From Pegoplata infirma (lineage: Eukaryota; Arthropoda; Insecta; Diptera; Anthomyiidae): 64,000 bases of DNA. The notes beneath the pieces are model-generated. The model worked only from the letters and a program-made list of their open reading frames with translations, made no database searches and was not told the DNA's origin. Below are positions 1 to 10,521 of the stretch, piece by piece. Positions within the stretch are counted from its first letter, which is position 1. The number at the start of each line of letters is the position of its first letter. Where the stretch lies: assembly GCA_963921195.1 (NCBI GenBank), contig OY992540.1, positions 20,410,262-20,474,261 on the forward strand, given 5' to 3'. A program made the position numbers and the translations under genes.

Positions 1-69
1 ACAAGCAGTTATACCAGCTTTTTTCATCAAAGTGACAGTTTTTAAATAAATAATAGCGTTTTTAGTGTG

Positions 70-296
70 AACAGAACCAACCCGTCACGACTTTTTCTAT
101 ACGGTTTGGCAGTTAAAAACCGTGACCGTTTTATTTTTTCTCTGAGTTTTTTCTACCCCCTTTCTTACACAATCCATTGTTTCGAATTTTAACAACAAAT
201 CTGCATTTTTAATTCACAATGGTTAACAGTGTTTACAGTGGTGCCAACTTAATGACATTAACAATGTGTTTAGCGATTTTTTTCTCATAAAATTAC
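70..296 (+). repeat. Dispersed repeat, uninterrupted copy
   Basis: This stretch matches a second copy split between about 3987-4276 and 5868-5917. Shared blocks include GTCACGAC, the run around 'AAAAACCGTGACCG', 'GAATTTTAAC', 'GGTGCYAAC' and 'GTGTTTAG'. It has no coding potential. Its main use is as an undisturbed reference for the copy broken by the hAT-like element at 4277. I do not recognise the family. Confidence 0.6.
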
Positions 297-300
297 GCTT

Positions 301-1195
301 ATTTTATTTAAAGTCCATTTTCTGTCTCTGTGCTGTGCTTGTTCTGTTTATACTCTTATCCCGGAGATCAGGGAGTTAATCACTTAAAACGAAAACGATT
401 GACGATGCATAAAGGACATCAAAATACATATCGTTTTGAACGTAAAGTTTAACTTGGTTTCAACTTGATCTAGAGTTTGCACACAAAATTTTAAAGAAAC
501 TTTTTTTCCTTTAAATTTCCGTTTTTATTTAATTAAAACCAAATAAACCAGGTTTCGCCGGCAGCATCCTCTCTGCTCGTTAAACTAAGTTCAACTTCAA
601 TAGTACATTCATACTGGCTTCATTTTAAAAACTCAACCGTTTACACACTAAAAAATTAAAATGAGTTTTAATCACTATAATTATATCAATTACTATTTTT
701 ATTGATTTTGCACCTATCACGAAAGTGATAGTGTTAATTACTAACATTTGGAAAGAAAAAATTGAATTTATTATTATTAATTTACGGAAATTTGCGAAAT
801 TAATCAAAAAATAAATTATAACAATTAAAAAATTAATAAAAACAAAATTGAACTTTTTAAAATTTTTAATTAAAAATTGTTTCCTTAAAATAGTTTGAGT
901 ATACATCCGAAATTTTTGACACTTATCAAGTTTTCTAAGTTTACCGAAACAAATTTGCGATTATTTATGCGTTATTTTACTGAAATCTATTGATAGTTAC
1001 TACTATTTTTTATGAAAATATTTAATTTTTTTTATTTTTTACACTTTCTGTAATTTATTTTCCTTTATTACAACAGTTTTTAAAAAGCGTAGAACCATGA
1101 AATTTAAAAGATTTCGATTTCAATGCGTATTTTTAAATGAGGTTTGGCTCGAAACCTTGTTAAACAGGATTTAGACGCCAATGTGAATCTATCTA
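301..1195. other. AT-rich stretch, no gene seen
   Basis: There is an open frame on the minus strand (625-906), but it is Ile/Asn/Phe/Lys-rich, as expected from AT-rich noncoding DNA, and has no recognisable domain. I see no RNA gene, splice-supported exon or clear repeat end here. Confidence 0.5.
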
Positions 1196-1568
1196 CACTC
1201 ATAAAAATATGTTAGTATTCCTTACAAAAAAGTCTGTTACCATTACTAAAAAAGTTTTCAATTTGTGCCCGATAACTTTTTCAGTTACCATTACAAACTT
1301 TGGTTTTCAAATTTTAGTAGACTTAAAATAACTGGTAAAAATTAGTAATACAGAATTAATCTGTAAAATTTTTGTAAAATGAATTTTAAAACCCATTTGT
1401 AAATATTATTAACTTTATTTGTAAAAAAAATGTAAATTGTGTATTTATAATTTTTGGTATTTTTGTACAATATGTAAACTGCGTATTGCGCTTGTTGTCG
1501 CCAATTACTATTCCAATGAAACTCAATTTTTGATCTAAAATATGTAAGAGAAAATATTAAACACAATT

Positions 1569-2004
1569 TTTTAATAGAAATTATACGTACCACATCACAT
1601 TAATGCGTTGAAAATTGTGTTGTTGAGATGTTGAATATATGTATTTATTTGTGTATGATGTTCTAGAATAAAAAATATCAACATAATTTTTTAAATGGAA
1701 CACATAAATATACAATTGTTACCTGTTTCAGCTTTTCCTATTTTGTTTTACGAGGGTTTTATTTATTGTCCTAAAAAAGGAGTTAATTTTAAATAAAAAA
1801 AATATTGAGCACATTTTATTTAATAAAAATTATACATACCACATAACATTAATGCTTTGAAAATTGTTGAATATGTGTAGGTATTTGTGGATGATGTTCT
1901 AGAATAAAAATATCAATATAATTTTTTAAATGAAACACATAAATATACAATTGCTACCTGTTTTCAGCATTTCCTTTTATGTTTTACGTGGGTTTTATTA
2001 TCCA
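1569..2004 (+). repeat. Diverged tandem duplication of ~200 bp
   Basis: Copy one (about 1569-1773) and copy two (about 1812-2004) share long blocks in the same order, among them 'GATGTTCTAGAATAAAAA', 'CACATAAATATACAATTG' and 'TACCTGTTT'. The offset is about 240 bp and substitutions and small indels are common, so the duplication is not recent. Confidence 0.75.
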
Positions 2005-2044
2005 AACAAAACGAGTTATTTTTTTTTTTTTCATTTCGTCCGCG

Positions 2045-2277
2045 TCGCGACGTTCAACTTATGAGTAGTATTTTGTGACTGAAGAAAAAAAGAAAGAAAT
2101 AAAGGAAAATACACAAAGAGTCTCTTCACAATACAACAGCAAGCGGCAGACAGAAAAATATCCTCATTTATTTTTTTGCTGTTGTCTGTATAAAAAATGT
2201 TTCTGTCTGCTGCTGTATTGTGATTCACTATTTATGAAGAGACACAAAATTGTCAATACTACTCTCAACTGAGAGTC
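2045..2277. repeat. Imperfect palindrome (hairpin), arms ~100 bp
   Basis: The left arm holds CACAATACAACAGC and CAGACAGAAA; the right arm holds their complements TTCTGTCTGCTGCTGTATTG. Outside these, GAGTAGTATT pairs with AATACTACTC. Open frames run across both strands only because the hairpin lacks stop codons there; they resemble nothing known. It may be a small foldback insertion in the surrounding TA-flanked element. Confidence 0.65.
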
Positions 2278-2897
2278 TCAGTAATAAAAAAGAATCAACC
2301 CTTCAATAAGAACCCTTTATGTACACAAAAACAAAAAAATATTCATAGGAAGCATAAGCAAAAAAGAAACGCGAGTTGAGAACAAAGAAAAAATAATTTA
2401 TTCTATTATGTTGTTTTTGCATATATTCTTTTCACTATATTTCCTTCCTTTTTTATTATGTGCTTCTTTAATTGGAAAAACAAATGCAAATAAGTGTGAT
2501 CAATATTAAAAATAATAAACATATGTATTAAAGCGTTGGTCCACTTTTTTAACATAAAAAAAAAAGTAATAATATATATTTTTTAATTTCCAAATATTTT
2601 AATAAAATTTCAATATTTTAATAAAGTGTATTTTTTTTTCTAGAAAAAAAAAAAACAAAATTTACAAACTAATATTGTAAAATTTACAAAATGATTATCA
2701 AAAGTTAGTATGATAATTTTTTTAAAATCAACTGAAAAATTTATTAAAAATTCAGTATAAAATCAATAGTTTGTAACGCGAGTTTACAAAAAAGAATTAC
2801 TAAAAAATTATTTTTTAGTAAGAATTAGTAAAAAAACCTGTAAAGTTGGGTTACAAACCATTTTACAAACTTTTTTACTGACGTATTTTTTTGAGTG

Positions 2898-3212
2898 TAC
2901 TATAATCCGCATTACAACAACTCACCCTAAATGAAGGGCTATAAAAACAGTAAAAAATATTTTAAAATAATTGGTTGTTTATATTATTTAACTGTTTATT
3001 TTGACAGTTTAATAATTATTTATTAATTTAAATCTAGGTACTTAGTCAATATTTATTAAGATAAATAACTAGTTGCATTAATAAGAACATTAAATCATTT
3101 AGGACGAATCAGTTTAACACGTTTGAGACATTAACTTAATTTGAAATTTAATTTCACTTTTCACGAATTTGTAAAGCAATTTAAGCGTTTATGTTACTTT
3201 ATTTAAATTTTA
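2898..3212. other. AT-rich spacer, nothing identified
   Basis: Only short A/T runs and TTATTTATTAATTTAA-like sequence are visible; no repeat boundary or gene. Confidence 0.5.
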
Positions 3213-3925
3213 TTATACCCTATACCACTCTGTGGTACAGGGTATACCGATCGACTTAGAATCACTTTTTGAGTCAATTTAGCGATGTCCGTCCGTCCAT
3301 GTAAACGTTGTGCGCACGATACAGGTCGCAATTTTTAACTGATTTGTATAAAATTTGAAACATAAGCTTCTTTTGACCCAAGGACGAACGTTATTGAAAA
3401 TTATTATTATTATAAAATAAAAATCGGTGCATATTTTGACCTTACCCCCATACAAACGTCCCCTTTAAATTTGGGACAAACGACCCTAACAACCGTATTT
3501 TAACAGGTATCTTTTCAAAATCTGGCAGGTAAACGGTTTTTGTGTACACAAATCACCGTTCCGAATTTCAACAGAATCGGACCAGTTCTTCTTGTAGCCC
3601 CCACACAAACCACCCTCCCGATATTCACATAAATCTCTAAAATTTCTTGAAAATAAAAAATATTTGATTAAAATTGTTTTGTGTGTGTGTAACGCATATT
3701 TTAATAACCCAATTAAATCCGATTATAATCGGACCATTTTTGGACTTAGGCCAAGGTGAAATTAGGCTTAGGTGAAAATTTCACCCGATATTACTAAAAG
3801 CACTTATTAAAGATTTGGCAAAATTTAGATCCAATCGGTCCATGTTTGGACTTGGTGTCCATTTTCCGGGAAACACTGGTGTAGGGTATTATATGGCGGT
3901 CTTGACCGACTGTAATTTTTTTATT
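3213..3925 (+). mobile_element. DINE-1/INE-1-like element, 'CTGTGGTACAG' subfamily
   Basis: The element opens with the stem-loop ACCACTCTGTGGTACAGGGT. A subfamily block 'ACCGATCGACTTAGAATCAC', a short GTCCGTCC microsatellite and the conserved body 'CAAACCACCCTCCCGATATT' follow. It closes at 'GGTGTAGGGTATTATATGG' and 'GTCTTGACCGACT'. DINE-1 elements are nonautonomous Helentron-type repeats of flies; no protein is encoded. Compared with the copy at 62508-63282 it has lost part of the 5' block after the stem-loop. Confidence 0.75.
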
Positions 3926-4076
3926 TAAAAAAGAGTTTATAAAATTTTCAAATTCTATCTTGTTAGTTGAGTTAACTCATTTTAAAATATGAACATAACA
4001 AATATGTCACGACATTTTCCATACGATTTGACAATTAAAAACCGTGACCGGCAGGGAAAAAATTTACCCCCAGTTT

Positions 4077-4195
4077 CTGTAACACGAACGTCATTCGCCC
4101 GCGATGAATTTGCATGTATTTTGTTTTTGTAATAAAAACAAAATACATGAAAATTCGTCGTAGACGAATGACGTTCATGTTACAGAAACTGGGGG
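4077..4195. mobile_element. 119-bp near-perfect palindromic MITE, TTA duplication
   Basis: Arms of about 55 bp start CCCCCAGTTTCTGTAACA and end in the complement. Both sides are bordered by TTA, a 3-bp duplication typical of PIF/Harbinger elements. The interior is only a short loop around TTTTTGTAATAAAAAC. Open frames on both strands are accidents of the symmetry. Confidence 0.7.
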
Positions 4196-5063
4196 TTACA
4201 CTTAATTTCTCTCCGGTTTTTCTCACTACAGTCTTGCCGAATTTTAACGAAAAAAAAAAAAATAATGGTGCTAACCTAGAGTTTGCAAGACGATTAAAAT
4301 CGTAATCGTAATCGCGATTAATCGCACCAATTAATCGTAATCGGCAAAAAAATCATGCGATTACGATTAATAATTTTCTATGAAATTTATTGTTTTGATA
4401 ACGAATTTAATACATAATATGGAAACTTTCCTCCAAAAAAAACTTGCAATTTTAAAAACAGTTTGAAAATATAAATAATTTGCGATATATTGTATTGCTT
4501 TTGGCTTCGAAAATCAAAAATTTTCTGAAATCGATCGAACGGTTTTCGAGACATCCCTTTTTAAAACATGTCAAAAAATTTTCAAATGTGACATTCGAGA
4601 AATTAAAATAAAATTATTTTTTTCATTGATGCTTTTATGAAACTTGAAATAAATTGTTATTTAAACTTGATTTGTGCCAAATCGGATTATTTAAAACCGT
4701 GCAGCTTTTCGATCGAATTTTTTAATTTTTCGAAAGTTTTTAAAAATGTAAAATTTTGATCGCAAGACGCCACACACAGGTTCAAATGATCGGATTCGAC
4801 TCAAATTAAAATGAAAGTCCGTCTTAAGCTTAAGGGAAAAATGTTGAGATTTAAAAGAAAAAAAAAATTGAACGTTGGAAAACCGAAATTTTTTGCCTAT
4901 TTCGAAACCCGCTTTACCAAATTATTTTTTTTTTTTGATATTCACATTTTTTTCTTATAATCATAGCAAGACGTATTTTTTAATTTTCAAAAATCTAAAG
5001 CTTTGATCGAAGCTACGGGTTAACTTAATTCGATTGGCCTTAAATTTGTACCACATACATATA

Positions 5064-5563
5064 CAGTTGAACTCGGTTATTACGAACTCGGTTATAACGA
5101 ATTCTCGGTTATAACGAACTAATTCCAAAGTTCCGACGTTTTGGCAACAATTTTCACACAAAATACCACTTTTATAACGAACTCGGTTATAGCGAATCCT
5201 CGGTTAAAACGAACTACTTATTATGGTCCCACGAACACAATTTCATGCATATTTACCTTTTTATAAAGAACTCCCATAAATATTTTGAAATGTGCTGCAA
5301 TTATGTTCACCAAACTCACAAAAAGTTAGAAACTTTTTGGTTAATATGTATTATAATTTTGATAAAATTTATTTATATTTTTAATGTTTTCTTCTCAATA
5401 AGTAGTTTACTTACAAAAAAGCGTGAAATAAAATTTAATTTTGAACTTTTTTTTTAGAAATAAAACTAGGTTTACATAAAATAGACCCCGCTTATAGCGA
5501 ACTTCGCTTATAACGAACTTTTTTTACTGGTCCCTCGGAGTTCGTTATAACCGGGTTTGACTG
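5064..5563. mobile_element. pogo/Tigger-like MITE, TA-flanked
   Basis: The left end CAGTTGAACTCGGTTATTAC and the right end (reverse complement CAGTCAAACCCGGTTATAAC) flank 500 bp, with TA on both sides. 'CAGTyrAACcyggTTATaACGAA' ends are characteristic of pogo/Tigger elements. Several internal copies of 'CGGTTATAACGAACT' lie near each end. There is no transposase coding, so it is nonautonomous. Confidence 0.75.
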
Positions 5564-5579
5564 TATATATTGTGCTCGA

Positions 5580-5723
5580 TTCGGGAGCACTCTTTCACCA
5601 TTCACCTAATTTTTGAAAATTTGATATCCATCCGAATTTTAAGATTTTTAAATTTTTATAGTGTAATTTTTAAGAATAAAAAATTTTTAAAAATTAGGTG
5701 AATGGTGAAAAAGTACTCCCGAA
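5580..5723. repeat. Palindrome, arms ~45 bp
   Basis: TTCGGGAGCACTCTTTCACC pairs with the complement of GGTGAAAAAGTACTCCCGAA, and TTCACCTAATTTTT pairs with AAAAATTAGGTGAA. It lies inside the hAT-like element and is probably another small MITE. No clear target duplication was found. Confidence 0.6.
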
Positions 5724-5925
5724 TCAACCACTTTATATGTTAAAAATTTTAATTTTTGAATTTTTATACGTTTATTTAAAAATTCGATTAATCGATAATC
5801 GCGATTAACGGCGATTTTTTTAATCGTAATCGCGATTACGAGATATCTCGATTATTTGCAAGCTCTATGCTAACCTAATGACCTTGACTTTGTGTTTAGT
5901 AATTTGTTCTCCATAAACTACTCTA

Positions 5926-6033
5926 TAATCCAAATTTGTTGAAATTTACCAAATTTATGGTATGAAACTGGACTCCCGCTAATCCAAATTTGTTGAAATT
6001 TACCAAATTTATGGTATGAAACTGGACTCCCTC
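5926..6033 (+). repeat. Two-copy tandem repeat, 54-bp unit
   Basis: The unit, including CCAAATTTGTTGAAATTTAC and GGTATGAAACTGGACTCCC, occurs twice in a row with hardly a difference. Related wording (GAGTCCAGTTTC, AAATTTCAACAAATTT) appears in reverse in the palindrome at 43750-43922, so this is probably half of a related element. Confidence 0.75.
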
Positions 6034-6253
6034 CAACTATAAATTTGGTAGTTTTGCTCTTCGTGAGTAAATATGTTCGAATTTCGTCTGTCTGGAAATT
6101 CAAAGCCTTTGAACGCTACACTTTAACTAAAATGATGTCTGTTTTCTCCTATAAACTGAGTAGATTTAACCAAAATGTGTAATTTTACTTGATTTTTTAA
6201 ATATTTTTTTCTCAAATATTTTGACATTGTGTTTATTACTTGTTTAAATTTTA

Positions 6254-6339
6254 GATTGGGTAGCTTAAAAAACAGGTAACTCTTTCCATATGCAAGTTCT
6301 TAGGACAATCACTGGGCGATAATTGAAAAACCACCCTTG
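6254..6339. mobile_element. Fragment of the CAAGG/CCTTG MITE family (subtype C)
   Basis: The sequence reads GGGTAGCTTAAAAAACAGGT, then AGGACAATC, ending CCACCCTTG followed by TTA. This matches the right-hand end of the element at 52139-52486. The left half is missing. Confidence 0.6.
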
Positions 6340-6708
6340 TTAGTTTAATTAGAGTTACCCAGCAAAACTTAGATTACCAAATAAGGTATAAAATAAGGTA
6401 TAGGATCTCTTATTTTATACATTGCAGCATTGATGATTTTAACAGGTGATTAGACTCAAAGTAATGCATCCACATTATCACAAAGAATACCAGTAAGGTA
6501 TAAAATAAGTCATAAATTTATAACGAAGAATACGAGTAAGGTGTAAAAAATATGATATTTTATAGGTTACGAGAAATGAAATAATATAGCATACCAGAAG
6601 ATAATATATAAGGTGTTACGAGTAGTGAAAAAGTAATTTTGTATTAAATTTATTCACGTGATTGTAAGTGAGTGTAAGTAGATAAAATATGCTCGTGAGT
6701 GTGTGTCG
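6340..6708. other. AT-rich stretch with degenerate AAGGTATAAAATAAG repeats
   Basis: Several imperfect copies of AAGGTATAAAATAAG and CGAAGAATACGAGTAAGG are scattered here. I see no gene. Confidence 0.5.
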
Positions 6709-7395
6709 TTGTAATGCATTATGCATCCAATTATAAATAATGCATTATTTCAAACTTTCAAATAATAAATAATGTTACCATTGTAATGCATTATGCATCC
6801 AATTATAAATAATGTATTATTTCAAACTAGTGCCTACGGTCAGTACCGTAGTACCGGGAATACCGGTATTCCCGGTTCTCGGTATTCCCGGGAAATGGTA
6901 CCGGTTTCCCGGTTCTTGAAATATTTCCGGTATTCCCGGGAATACCGGTATTCCCGGTTCCGGTTCTGACGGTATTACCGGTATTCCCGGGACTACCGGT
7001 ATGTATATTTTGTAAAATTGTATAGAATTAAAATTTTTTCTTTACTTTTATCAAAAAAAAAAAAACAAATACAAAATATGTTGAAAACACCATTTCCATT
7101 TTTTTGTATGAATATAGTTACATGATTTTTAAATAATTTTACAAACACAACTAAATATTTCTGAAATACTGATTGAATGGTGTAATTTAAATATTTTATG
7201 GTATTGTATTTTATTGTTTTTTTAAGAACCGGTACCAGGATCAGAACCGGGAATACCGGTATTCCCGGGAATATATCTAGAACCGGGAAACCGGTACCAG
7301 AACCGGGAATACTGGTATTCCCGGGAATACCGAAAGCCGGGAAATGGGGGGCACTATTTCAAACTTTCAAATAATACATAATGTTACCAAATATA
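6709..7395 (+). repeat. 72-bp tandem repeat, second copy interrupted
   Basis: The unit runs from TTGTAATGCATTATGCATCC to AATAATGTTACCA. Copy one is intact (6709-6780). Copy two (from 6781) is split at TTTCAAAC by the element at 6828-7356 and resumes at 7357. Copy one is therefore a paralogous empty site for that insertion. Confidence 0.85.
6828..7356. mobile_element. hAT-like MITE made of CCGGGAATACCGG palindromes
   Basis: The ends TAGTGCC and GGCACTA are bordered by TTTCAAAC on both sides (6820-6827 and 7357-7364), and that 8-mer occurs once in the intact tandem unit upstream. Both subterminal regions (6835-7000 and 7225-7345) are dense with near-palindromic GGGAATACCGGTATTCCC, ACCGGTTTCCCGG and related words. 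They are GC-rich in an AT-rich setting and flank an ordinary AT-rich core. There is no open frame of note. A small fragment with similar wording lies at 58060-58135. Confidence 0.85.
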
Positions 7396-8373
7396 AGTCA
7401 TCCATGATTTAATGTTTAGAAATAATAAATGTGAAATACATTTTTTCTAATAATCGTGCATTACGTAGCAAATTATTAGTAATGCATTATTTTTCACTTG
7501 AAAATAATACGTTGTGGAACAAATGTTTGGTAAGACATCCTAAAATAATGCTACAAATAAGGTATATACATTACCTGGTAATGTGTTATATAATCAATAC
7601 CCATTACCAAAGTTTTGCTGGGAATCAATGTTTTTTTTTATTGGTTATTATTAAATATATCTTTGTATAAGAATCCTACTAGTGTTTATGTTTGAATTAT
7701 TATTTTCAAGTTGTTTTTTTTTTATCAGAGTGTTAACTGGGTAATTAACAATCAATGTTCGCGTGTAGTTTACGCGACATGTACATTTTGTCTGTTTTTC
7801 CCTTTGTTACGGGGATTTGGGGTTTTTTTTCGATACTATTGAAGTGCATACACGTAATCATTAAATCTACACCAACCATTAAAGAAAGATCTTTTTATAA
7901 GTGTTTTGTTTTCCTGTAGAGTGTTTCTTAAATTATATTGACACATAATGGTATAAAAGTTGATGTTAAGTTAATAATAATATAAACCTAATAAGAACTG
8001 GGGTTTACAAAACTATATTCCCCGGTCCTTGACTTTTAAGAATAATTTTTCATATCTTTTGTCTATCTGAAAACTGATAAATTATTGAATTTCAGCGTAA
8101 TTGTAAAAGATAAATTAAAAAAGAATTGAGTTGTAATCAACAGACGAAAGTATTAAATAAGTTTTTTAGTTCATTGTTAAATAGGTGACACATAAATTTT
8201 AAAATAAAAGTACCACAAATGTTTTTTTTTAACAAAACCATATTGTATTTAAAAATGGATAATGAAAAGGTAATCCCCCTTTTAAAAAATTACAATTAAT
8301 AACATAAAAATTCGTGTTTGTTTATGTACACACCCAAATTTAAGCATAATTTTTTTGTTAAAAAATATAATTA
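7396..8373. other. AT-rich stretch, no gene seen
   Basis: One weak open frame (7431-7670) has no recognisable domain. The rest is A/T-rich with no repeat end that I can place. Confidence 0.5.
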
Positions 8374-8375
8374 TT

Positions 8376-8790
8376 TTATACCCCCATCCACTTAGTGGTA
8401 GAGGGTATAAATAAGTTTGTCTTTCCGTTTGTAACTAATAGAAATATCGGTCTGGGATCCCATAAAGTATGTACATTATTGATCAGTGATCGATTCTAAG
8501 ACATTTAATATCCGTCTGTCTGCGAAAATGGCGATCAAGGCCAAAATATTACACTGAAACTTGACACATTTTCTTGTTGTGGCCCCCAAAAATTTAAGTA
8601 TTGAATTTGAGCAATATCGGTTCAGCGGTTCAAAAGTTATAAACGAAAATGTGAGGACACCTCAAAAATTTTGGTATATTCAACATAACCTAAAAATACA
8701 AAATGCTTAAATTCGGCTGCTTATTAACATATGTGAATAGAATTGAACACCGAATGGTATTTAAACAAATACAAACATACATACATCTTT
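8376..8790 (+). mobile_element. DINE-1-like element, partial
   Basis: The 5' stem-loop CCACTTAGTGGTAGAGGGTA is followed by 'TTCCGTTTGTAACTAATAG', 'CCCATAAAGTATGTAC', 'GATCAGTGATCGATTCTAAG' and a short TCCGTCTGTCTG run. The body contains TTCAGCGGTTCAAAAGTTAT. It belongs to the same subfamily as the minus-strand copies at 36075-36478 and 49645-50202. Confidence 0.75.
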
Positions 8791-8800
8791 ACACCATTTT

Positions 8801-8990
8801 TATACCCTACACCACTCTGTGGTACAGGGTATAATGTCCGTCTGTGCAAAGGGTGACCACGGCCAATATGTTACACGGATATGTCTGAAACTTAACCCAT
8901 TTCTTACCAGCTTGTGTTTGAACACACGCTTATAATTTTTTTTATAAATTTGGCACAGCCGAATTTAACACTCTCACTTGTTTCAGTTGA
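8801..8990 (+). mobile_element. DINE-1-like element, internally deleted
   Basis: It joins the 5' stem-loop ACCACTCTGTGGTACAGGGT and a single TCCGTCTGTG directly to the 3' tail CCGAATTTAACACTCTCACT-TGTTT. Most of the body is absent. Confidence 0.7.
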
Positions 8991-9617
8991 ATTTCTTACA
9001 AAATATTTTCTGTGCAAACAGACATACTTCTTTAACCAATTTTTTATACCCTACACCACTCTACACCACTCTGTGGTACAGGGTATAATGAGTTTGTGCT
9101 GGTGTTTGTAACCAGAATTATAGAGTAATGTAAAAACAAAGAGAGACAAAAAGCAATCTGCATTTTCACTATATAACTGGTATCTTCCATCTCGCTCAGA
9201 TTTCGTAAACAATACCATATGGTTTTTGTTTATTATATTTATAAACGCCATTTGTTATATATCTCTGTACCTCGATTTGTAATTACCCGAAATGTAAACA
9301 TTGTGCGCTCGATACATATCGAAACTTTTAGCCGATTTGTATGAAATTGAACGTCCCCTGTAAATATAGGTCAAATGGGCCAAACAAACGTATTTTAATA
9401 GGTATCCTTTAGAAATTTGGCAGGTAAAGGTGTTTTGTGTTCACAAATCATCATTTCAAATTATAAGGGAATCGGCCCAGTTCTTCTTGTAGTCCCCATA
9501 CAAACCACCCTCCCGATAATTACATAAATCTCTAAAATTTCATGAAATCAGAAAATATTTAATTAACATTTATTTGTCCAATCAAATCTGATTTTAATCA
9601 CGCCATTTTTGGACTTA

Positions 9618-10149
9618 CAAGGGAAGTATCTCAACCCTTATGAACCGATTTGCCTGAAACTTAAAATATATATAAAGGAGACGAGTTTAAGGTTGGGGTG
9701 TCTCGGTTTATTGGCCATATCAGTGTTTTAAAATTTCGTTGTCCCCTTATGAAACAAAGAGGACCTTCGGAAAAATTTCGATAACTCCTTAACTAACAGG
9801 AATAGCGTCTAGAGCAAAAATACGTCTCGACTTAAATTTAATAAAGATTATTTCGTATTCATATGGATATCGTAGGTCTATGTCTTCATATAAATACCCC
9901 CCAAAATTAACACATTTTCATGGAAGAGATATTTAACGAAGCCGAATTTTGCAAGGTTATGCCACCATTCGATAGACATTAAAAAAACCTTTCTTCTCAT
10001 ATGTAAACATCATATAGTTTCTTAGAATGAAATAGCTGAAAAATCCAAAAAAACGATTTTTACGCCAATTTTTGGCCCACGTTTTGAACCCCTAAATCCC
10101 CGATAAGTTTCATGCAAATCGGTTCATAAGGGTTGAGATACTTCCCTTG
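9618..10149. mobile_element. TTA-flanked MITE, PIF/Harbinger-like, subtype A copy 1
   Basis: Inverted ends of about 45 bp begin CAAGGGAAGTATCTCAACCC and include TTATGAACCGATTTGC; left and right arms differ at about one site. TTA lies on both sides (9615-9617, 10150-10152). The 532-bp interior is noncoding. A second copy lies in the opposite internal orientation at 44695-45272. The TTA duplication points to PIF/Harbinger; no transposase is present to confirm it. Confidence 0.85.
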
Positions 10150-10401
10150 TTAGACTCCATATAAAAATTTCGCCCGATATTGTGTTTACAAATCATCATT
10201 TCAAGTTTTAAAGGAATCGGAACAGTTCTTCTTGTAGCCCCCATACAAACCACCCTCCCGAAATTCACATAAGTCTCTAAAATTTCATGAAAATAGAAAA
10301 TATTTAATTAACATTTTATTTGTCCAATCAAATCTGATTTTAATCACGCCATTTGTGGACTTAGGCCCCATATGAAAATTTCGCCCGATATTCACTTAAA
10401 G

Positions 10402-10521
10402 CAGCGGTGCCCAAAAAGAGAAATTTTTTTGTTTTTTACGCTCTCTGTTGTTAGTTTTGTTGTCGTTCATATTGTGTGTGTGTGTCTTCGTTGATCTTTA
10501 ACAAGTGTTTGGGCACCATTG
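10402..10521. mobile_element. 120-bp hAT-type MITE
   Basis: The ends CAGCGGTGCCCAAA and (reverse complement of the right end) CAATGGTGCCCAAAC are bordered by ACTTAAAG on both sides. 'CAGyGGTGCCCAAA' ends are of hAT type, matching the 8-bp duplication. The core includes a short TGTGTGTGTG run. It is inserted in the DINE copy. Confidence 0.8.

Larger units (their letters stand above)
1196..2897. mobile_element. TA-flanked nonautonomous element, CACTC...GAGTG ends
   Basis: The left end CACTCATAAAAATATGTTAG and the right end (reverse complement CACTCAAAAAAATACGTCAG) are inverted repeats, each bordered by TA. The interior has repeated GTAA/TTAC and TTTGTAAA motifs on both sides and no transposase. 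The same kind of end and TA border recurs at 13285-13969 and 45599-46427. TA duplication is typical of Tc1/mariner-type elements; that assignment is inferred from ends only. Two secondary rearrangements lie inside (1569-2004 and 2045-2277). Confidence 0.6.
4277..5867. mobile_element. Nonautonomous hAT-like element with perfect 8-bp duplication
   Basis: The ends TAGAGTTTGCAA and TTGCAAGCTCTA are inverted repeats, each bordered by TGCTAACC (4269-4276 and 5868-5875). An 8-bp duplication and TAG-type ends fit the hAT superfamily. Next to both ends are clusters of ATCGCGATTA/TAATCGTAATCG, likely subterminal repeats. The ~1.6-kb interior has no transposase frame, but it contains a pogo-like element (5064-5563) and a palindrome (5580-5723). 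A related interior segment lies in reverse at 57470-57700. Confidence 0.8.
3987..5917 (+). repeat. Dispersed repeat, second copy, split by insertions
   Basis: It aligns with 70-296: 'AAAAACCGTGACCG', 'GAATTTTAACGA' and 'GGTGCTAACC' on the left, then 'TGACCTTGACTTTGTGTTTAG' continues at 5880 on the right. The copy is interrupted by a 119-bp MITE (4077-4195) and a 1.59-kb hAT-like element (4277-5867). Confidence 0.7.

Noticed and set aside
6700..6840. ATGCATTATGCAT as an origin or operator
   Set aside because: It is simply part of the 72-bp tandem unit; nothing else supports such a role.
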